Part shown: positions 18,517 through 24,027 of the stretch, in pieces | Numbering within the stretch: position 1 is the first letter of the stretch | How the letters are laid out: every line of letters begins with the position of its first letter | NCBI GenBank assembly: GCA_025765595.1 | Contig: JAIVFH010000372.1 | Coordinates: 1 to 24,027 of the forward strand | Source of the DNA: Obelidium mucronatum | Lineage: Eukaryota; Chytridiomycota; Chytridiomycetes; Chytridiales; Chytriomycetaceae | Direction of reading: 5' to 3' | DNA length: 24,027 bases | The notes under the pieces: generated by a model | Told to the model about the DNA's origin: nothing | Database searches by the model: none | Seen by the model: the letters and a program-made list of their open reading frames with translations, nothing else | Translations under genes and position numbers: made by a program

Positions 18517-19122
18517 TGAAAATAACTGTCAACTGCAAAACACTCTAAAAAAATTCCCAAAAATTACAAACCATCTGAAAAAATTTAAAAAAATTGCAAA
18601 AATACAAAATTAAAATTTCAGAATTTTATGATATTATAGTTAAAATTAATCATAAAAATTTATCAATTTTTCAAATAAACCTCTGGCTACTAACATTTGC
18701 TAAGTTGCTCATTTCTCATGTCCACCATGCTGAACAAAAAAAAGTCTGCCTGAAGAGGGTCCAAATATCGCAAAATGTGTCCCATTTTTTCAAACCATCC
18801 AGCACACTGTTCTGCTGCTGATGTTGTCAGGATTCGCCTGCGCTAATCCAGCGTTGTGTTCTTAAATAAAGTAAAAGAGCGTGTTTATTGTTTACGAAAC
18901 ACGGGGTCGAAAGTTTCTTTGAAACATCGCAAGTAGACCAACGAACCCCTCCCGTTTCCCGGACAATCGAAGTCATCGTCTGGTCTTATCGCCAAAGGTT
19001 GATCTTGAACAAATGCCGCTAATGGATTCCAACAAGTTATGAGCCCAAACCTTCGAGGCATAAGTTCCAAAGATAGACTTGTCCCTGGATAGTGTTCCAT
19101 AAAAAGAACAACGAAAACTATC
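18517..19122. other. AT-rich stretch and possible leader/LTR part of the copia element
   Basis: 18530-18690 is extremely A/T-rich with no gene. An AATAAA at 18865-18870 lies 253 bp upstream of gag and could be the poly(A) signal of a 5' LTR. LTR ends and a primer-binding site could not be placed because the 3' LTR is outside the window. Confidence 0.35.
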
Positions 19123-20322
19123 ATGAAAGGAGACAAAACGAAAACGGAATCAAAGAGAGTCATTCTCAATGATTCAAACTACGTAGCTTGGAGACGGTTG
19201 ACTCTTGTAGTCATTGGTGCAAAGAACCAAAGGACTCTGGCTCCTTCTTTCAAACCATACGTCAATAAGTACGAAAGACCAAACGTACCATCTGGTTGGA
19301 GTAAGCTTCTTACCCTCAAACCCACTGAAAGCGACAATGATGTTGACAACGGAAGTGACGAGGAAGATGAAGATGAAACAGATGGAGATGGGGAAAATGA
19401 AACTGAAGATAAAGGGAACCAACCTGAAGATACCACAAAGGCATCGATGGCAGTCTTCAGAGTCCTCGAAGAGCTTTGGCAGATTGAAGAGAAGAGGGAG
19501 ATCACTGACGTTGAAGCAATGCGTGCCACGATGAAAGCAATCCACGAAGGGATGTCAAAGAACATGCAAATTGCATACTCGAATCTCGAAACGCCCTCAA
19601 CTCTCTGGGAAGAGTTCAGACGTACGAAAGATCCTGCGAATCGAAAGCTGGATACCTCTGCTGCAGATACCTACCGAGGTTTTGGCATCAAAGAAAACCA
19701 GTCGATTCCAGATTTCCTGAGAGCGGTTCGCGAAATTGAAGTAAGATGTACTGCGCTTGGGGAAACCCTCCATTTGGGAATGGCAGCGCAGAAGACAATT
19801 CGATTGAAACTGGACCATCGATTCGCTCAAGCTGTCATGATGTTGAGCACTAAGGAGTACGAAACTGTCGAATCAATGGAAACTGATATGGTCAATTTCT
19901 GGGATGCATTCTGTCAAGCAACAACCAGAAATCAACCAGCAAAAGTGTCAGCTGGTCCAAAACCACAGAATAATACTCCAAACCAAGTGTCGGCAGCAGT
20001 ATCTATTACCGAAAATAAGAAACGTAAATACGACGCAAAAGGTACAAAGCCATATTCTGGACGGTACCCGAAGTGTGAAAAATGTCCTGGTTCACACAAT
20101 CCAAGTTTTGACTGTGGGGCGTGTTGGAACTGCGGCTCGAAAGAGCACATGAGCAGAGCCTGTCCCAATAGAGGGAGCAAAACTCAAAATAGCAACGGAA
20201 CAAATGGAAATGGTGGGAATAATTATTCCAACGCACCTTCCAGTTCAACGGCTATTGCGAACAACGAACCAGTCCCAAAACAAGTGGGATGGAAGCCAAA
20301 CAAAGGTTTATTCAATGGATAA
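19123..20322 (+). CDS. Copia gag polyprotein with CCHC zinc knuckle
   Basis: A 399-residue capsid/nucleocapsid protein. The ATG at 19123 is the first in the frame and gives a typical basic start. An acidic linker (residues about 70-105, DNGSDEEDEDETDGDGENET) is followed by a gag_pre/UBN2-like helical domain: LWEEFRRTKDPANRK, IPDFLRAVREIEVRC, AVMMLSTKEYETVESM. The nucleocapsid part has CEKCPGSHNPSFDCGAC, then a CCHC knuckle CWNCGSKEHMSRACP (C-x2-C-x4-H-x4-C) near residues 335-352, and an Asn/Gly/Ser-rich tail. It packages element RNA into virus-like particles (family knowledge). It is uninterrupted, unlike pol. Confidence 0.9.
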   Translation: MKGDKTKTESKRVILNDSNYVAWRRLTLVVIGAKNQRTLAPSFKPYVNKYERPNVPSGWSKLLTLKPTESDNDVDNGSDEEDEDETDGDGENETEDKGNQPEDTTKASMAVFRVLEELWQIEEKREITDVEAMRATMKAIHEGMSKNMQIAYSNLETPSTLWEEFRRTKDPANRKLDTSAADTYRGFGIKENQSIPDFLRAVREIEVRCTALGETLHLGMAAQKTIRLKLDHRFAQAVMMLSTKEYETVESMETDMVNFWDAFCQATTRNQPAKVSAGPKPQNNTPNQVSAAVSITENKKRKYDAKGTKPYSGRYPKCEKCPGSHNPSFDCGACWNCGSKEHMSRACPNRGSKTQNSNGTNGNGGNNYSNAPSSSTAIANNEPVPKQVGWKPNKGLFNG

Positions 20323-20398
20323 GAAGAGAATGCTATTTTCTCTTAATCATTTTAATCCTTTTTTGTCTTAGTGTTTTTGTGTTTTTTGGTTTTAAGAT

Positions 20399-20647
20399 TT
20401 GATTCTGGAAGAAAGAAAATCTAAAATTGATAAAAACAAAAGTCAGCGCCCCGAAGCGCCTAAAAGAAACGAAAATGCTGTAACGAAAGAAAGTAACTCC
20501 TATCGATATGGTGGAAGGGCGCCCATGGGCGACAGAGTTATATTTTCTTTATTAATTTTGACAGCAACAATGATCGCCAGGATCATCGAAAGATTACCAG
20601 CAAAGAACAAGAGAACTACCGCAGCTGTTTTTCTCTCTGTAAACTAG
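20399..20647 (+). pseudogene. Open segment between gag and protease, out of frame with protease
   Basis: An 83-codon open stretch (Lys/Arg/Asn-rich start, then hydrophobic VIFSLLILTATMIARIIE) ends at TAG 20645-20647, just before the protease segment in another frame. In intact copia elements this position is the linker upstream of protease. Whether it is joined by splicing, frameshift or is simply decayed cannot be told. Confidence 0.4.
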
Positions 20648-20651
20648 TGGC

Positions 20652-20948
20652 ATGATCTACGAAGGCATCCTTGATCCAGGGAGTACAAACACCATCATCG
20701 GTGATCACTCTTGGTTCGAGAGCTACGAACAAGTCCACATCCGGATTGGGATGATTGCGAAAGAAGGCTTTATGATCGGCACAATGCTAGGGCCAGTTCA
20801 TTTCGACTTCAACGGGACTGTCGTTACAATTACCTGTATCTACGCGAAAGAGTGTTGACAAACTCTGTTTGCAGATAGGGACATCTTTCTAACAAATCCA
20901 ACGTGGTATTATGTGACAAACCAAAATGGATCACAGTTTTTCGATAAG
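20652..20948 (+). pseudogene. Copia protease and start of the integrase region, with internal TGA
   Basis: ILDPGSTNTII is the retrotransposon aspartic protease motif (usually D-S-G-A/S-T/S; here the second residue is Pro). The frame is interrupted by TGA at 20856-20858 and then resumes in the same frame (DRDIFLTNPTWYYVTNQNG) up to 20948, where an intron-like segment begins. Confidence 0.6.
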
Positions 20949-20997
20949 GTACTTGTAGCCTTTTGCACTTAACGAAATACTCATCTTTTGGTATAAG
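20949..20997 (+). other. Intron-like 49-bp segment inside copia pol
   Basis: Begins GTACTT, contains a branch-like CTTAACG, and ends TATAAG. Removing it joins two different frames into one continuous copia reading (..SQFFDK / TTGDYLFEAKATRNG..), with the second part being the usual stretch before the gag_pre-integrase zinc finger. Length and signals are the same as the host introns in this window. Confidence 0.5.
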
Positions 20998-22038
20998 ACC
21001 ACTGGAGACTATTTATTCGAAGCCAAAGCAACGCGAAACGGATTGAAGCTAGTAAAATTCAAGGTTATTCATCGTGTGTTCTCTTCGAATGCAAACGCGA
21101 ATACAATAAAACCTGAGACTATACACAATCGCTTCGGTCATCCCCACGCTATTGCTCTAAGAAATTTAGTCTATTCTGGATCTATTAATTCAGATAAATT
21201 TCAAAAGCTAGTTCTTGGAGAAAACCTTCACTGTGAGTTGTGTGTAGCCGGAAAGTTCAAGAGGGCAAAAGTCGGATCAGAAGCCAGATGGGTCGCGATT
21301 AAAACCAATGGCCCTGGAGAAATGCTGCACGCAGACGTTGCGGGGAAATACGAACCAGGATTCTACTACAACGGGAAAATGTATCAGTATTTTCTAATGG
21401 TTGTGGACGATTTCTTGCGGTTCTCTTTTATTCGATTATTGCAACGGAAAAGTCACGCATTAGCGGAGATGCTAATGATGATGGCGTTAATTGGAGCGAC
21501 AACTCAGTGCCAATGTAGAGTTATTCGATTGGACAATGGAGAAATAGCGACAAGCGAAATATTCCAAGAGATGTGTGAATCCCGCGGAATCACATCAGAA
21601 ACCATTGTGGTGGATTATCCACATATGGATGGTGTTGCTGAGCGGACAATTGGTATTGTCAAATCAACGGGACAGACGCTGCATATCCACGCGAAATTCC
21701 CAGCAAATCTTTGGGGACATTCATTAATTGTGGCGAACGATTTACGGAATTTATGACCTTCAGTTCGCAACGACCTGGAATCTCCATTTATTCGATACAA
21801 CGCGTGCAAGCCTGAAATCCAGCAATTCCGGATTTTTGGATGCAAAGTCATGGTTCCGATCTATAAGAGAGGAAAAAAGGGGGAGTTGTCCGCGAGTGTA
21901 GCTACCAAAACGTATGTAGGACACCACTCACCCTCGATTATACGTTGCATCAACTTGGAAGGAATGTTGTCTTTTCATCGATTCCAAGATCTTCGAAGAC
22001 AATTTTCCGATGTCGATTACTGCGGGTACCGCAAATGA
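20998..22038 (+). pseudogene. Copia integrase, one in-frame TGA
   Basis: HHCC-type zinc region (ETIHNRFGHPHAIALRNL ... CELCVAGK) is followed by the catalytic core: first Asp in HADVAGKY, second in VIRLDNGE, Glu in GVAERTIG, with about 36 residues between the second Asp and the Glu as in the D,D35E family. The frame has TGA at 21754-21756 and continues afterwards (NDLESPFIRYNACKPEIQQF..RIFGCKVMV..). The C-terminal part shifts frame near 21960-22010 to meet the RT frame. Confidence 0.75.
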
Positions 22039-23116
22039 TCAAGGACAAACGCAAGAGTTTCCAGAGGACGCTCCTGACAACGAAACTGCAGACGAAAAAC
22101 GGGATTTTCAAAAGGACCTTGATTCTTCTCTGTCCGATGCGATTAATCTACAAGAAACGAGACTCATGGACTTTATTCCAAACGCAAAAGCTCCTGTGGT
22201 TCAGGGGGAGAAAAGACCTAGTAGCCTGAGAAAAACACATAGCCAGACTATAAAGAAACGGGTTACCATCGAAAAGGAAACGGAAAGCGATGAGGATGAT
22301 GAAGATTCTTCGTCGGACTATGAAACATCTTATTCAAAGTTGGAACATGTGGGTCTTATGGCGTATGCGACGCAAAAGGACTGTGCATTACCAATATTCC
22401 AGGAACCATCGTTAATAGTCTACGCAATGCACGCAACAACTACCAGTACCGCAAAGGAGAAAATAGTTGGTCTGGATTGGGATGGAAATGTACCAATCAG
22501 ACATGCGGACATATTCAAGACAGCAAATCGACGCGAATGGTTGGATGCTGAAGAAGCGGAGTTGAAGAACTTGGAGAATCACAAGACTTACAGGGAGATT
22601 CTAGCTTCTGATGTTCCAGAGGGTACGGAAATTATCCCTACTATGGAAGTCTATGCTGTGAAGAACCACAAGGATCTCCCGGCTAATAAAGTCGCGAAAT
22701 TCAAGTGTCGAATAGTGGCTCGAGGAGATTATCAACGCTATGGTGTCAATTTCGTGGACACATACTCACCAGTCATCAAAAACACAACGATGCGTTTTCT
22801 CATTGCATTGTCTATGTGGCTTAACATTGGGATATACACAGCGGATGCGGTGGGAGCATACCTGAATGGAGAGCTTGATGTGGAAGTTTATGTCAGACCA
22901 CCAAGTTGCTATTCGCGAAAGGATGTACTGTGGCTGTTACTCAAAGGCCTCTACGGGTTAAAGCAAGCTGGAAGATTATGGTATCAAAAGCTGTGCAGTA
23001 TCCTGGTATCTCTGGGATATACGATGAGTTATGCGGATCCTTGTCTATTTGAAAAATATGTTGACGGCTTCTGGATCTGGATAGCGTTCTACGTTGACGA
23101 TATCTTGATTATCTGA
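22010..23116 (+). pseudogene. Copia reverse transcriptase, ended by an in-frame TGA
   Basis: An acidic/charged linker comes first, followed by RT blocks: FKCRIVARGDYQRYGVNFVD, YSPVIKNTTMRFLIALSM, TADAVGAYLNGELDVEVYV, LLLKGLYGLKQAGRLWYQKL, DPCLFEKYVDGFW and the catalytic YVDD in FYVDDILII. TGA at 23114-23116 comes directly after this, and the same frame continues with the RT connection (VDITYQGRCEYHLGMEID). Confidence 0.8.
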
Positions 23117-24027
23117 CATGAGTCGATTATTGAATCTGTTGTCGAAGACATCAAATCCAAAGTTGACATCACATACCAAGGTCGCTGCGAATATCACTTG
23201 GGTATGGAAATCGATTACGGGTCAGACGGAAGTTACGCGTTATTGCATCAATCAAAATACGTTCATTGTATTCTGAATCGCTTCAAGATGCAAGATTGTA
23301 ACGGGACTCGTATTCCTATGTCAGTAGGAGCAGATTTCACGGAAAAGACTGACAGCGAAGAGGACTTGGACTTAATCAGTTTTGATTATAATTCTCTTAT
23401 CGGAAGTCTGATGTATCTATGTGTGATTAGTCGGTTGGATATTAGTGCAAGTGTAAGCCTATGGTCTCGCGCTCTTCACAAACCAACAATGCGTCACTGG
23501 AATGGTGCGAAAAAGGTATTGCGTTATTTAAAGCATACTTACGATATGGGAATTGTCTACTATCGTGCTCCCAATCCTATTCCGAAGCAAATCTATTTCA
23601 TTGGTTTGGCTGACGCGTCGGAACCGGATGCGGAAAGTGGAAAAGCTTAAACGGGTTGGATTTTCAAATTCATGGGAAAATCTGCTATTAGTTGGCGCTC
23701 GAATAAGCAGAAAGTGTGTACCCGCGGATCAAACTGCAGCAGAGCACATTGCATTCTATGAAGCGTCGCTCGAAGTCCCTTTTCTAATGAATCTCTGCAA
23801 AGATTTGAAATTGGATGTTGTTAAAACGTTAGTAATGTATTCCGATAACGATGCTTTTGTAAAACGTGTTCGTGAGAACAAACGTACTGAGGCAACGAAA
23901 TGGATGCATCGAAGGTTTTGGAAAGTCCAAGAATTCTTCGCGGATAAAACCATTGATTGTCTTCATATTCCCGGAGAGGATAATGATTCTGACATTGAAA
24001 CGAACCTTTACCAGAACCTGTGTTTAT
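23117..24027 (+). pseudogene. Copia RT C-terminal part and RNase H, broken and cut by the window end
   Basis: 23117-23650 carries the typical RT/RNase H bridge (YHLGMEIDYG, YNSLIGSLMYLCVISRLDIS, LRYLKHTYDMGIVY, ADASEPDAESGKA) and then TAA at 23648-23650. The same frame continues with TGWIFKFMGKSAISWRSNKQ. A one-base shift near 23716-23720 moves the reading to ADQTAAEHIAFYEASLEVPF and MHRRFWKVQEFFADKTIDCL, which are the RNase H active-site region and the H-x-R end. No 3' LTR is seen. Confidence 0.75.

Larger units (their letters stand above)
19123..24027 (+). mobile_element. Ty1/copia-type LTR retrotransposon, 3'-truncated by the window, pol decayed
   Basis: Domain order gag - protease - integrase - reverse transcriptase - RNase H on one strand defines the Ty1/copia (Pseudoviridae-type) order, since integrase precedes RT. 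gag is uninterrupted. pol is broken by several in-frame stops, frameshifts and one intron-like insertion. The 5' LTR boundary is not resolved and no 3' LTR is present. The element lies downstream of RCC1 in a gene-poor stretch. Confidence 0.93.

Noticed and set aside
18980..18995. tRNA primer-binding site (TGGTCTTATCGCC) for the copia element
   Set aside because: LTR ends are unknown and no tRNA could be assigned, so the match to TGG is not informative.
18995..19010. Hairpin-family relative at a CGCCAAAGG sequence upstream of gag
   Set aside because: Only the left arm matches; there is no complementary right arm.

Overview
This is nuclear DNA of a flagellated eukaryote, most likely a zoosporic (chytrid-type) fungus. 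Genes are packed closely and split by short GT-AG introns, mostly 47-135 nt and often with CTAAC-like branch sites. Two genes belong to cilium biology: DAW1/ODA16 and the C11orf65/MFI family. A Ty1/copia element fills the right end. The fungal placement is an inference; the sequence alone does not exclude another flagellated opisthokont.

Layout. 1-3982 (+): glycine dehydrogenase (GLDC), missing only its extreme 5' end. Its second intron is unusually long (785 nt) and holds GC-rich hairpins plus a tetranucleotide satellite. 4128-4507 (+): mitochondrial ribosomal protein bL32m. 4628-5345 (+): mitochondrial ribosomal protein mL45. 5437-6584 (+): a C11orf65/MFI-like protein. 6618-8545 (-): DAW1, 8 exons. 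8601-9325 (+): MMTAG2-like protein. 9351-10358 (-): IWR1/SLC7A6OS, 7 exons. 10390-14724 (+): a long Ser-rich protein I do not recognise. 14799-16103 (+): RCC1, which may be continuous with the Ser-rich gene. 16104-19122: about 3 kb without a confident gene, containing short tandem and palindromic repeats. 19123-24027 (+): a copia element with an intact gag and a decayed pol, cut off by the window end.

The first three genes act in mitochondria: one in glycine cleavage, two in the mitoribosome. DAW1 and the MFI-like gene are convergent neighbours with 33 bp between their stops. DAW1/MMTAG2 and IWR1/Ser-rich are head-to-head pairs with 55 and 31 bp between start codons, so each pair must share a very small promoter region. 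MMTAG2 and IWR1 are convergent with 25 bp between stops.

Exon models were built by hand from splice signals, reading phase and remembered family sequences. They are frame-consistent but have not been checked against RNA. The most unusual signal is the hairpin family in GLDC intron 2, whose stems vary in a compensatory way. Next are the possible Ser-rich/RCC1 fusion and an intron-like insertion in the copia pol.
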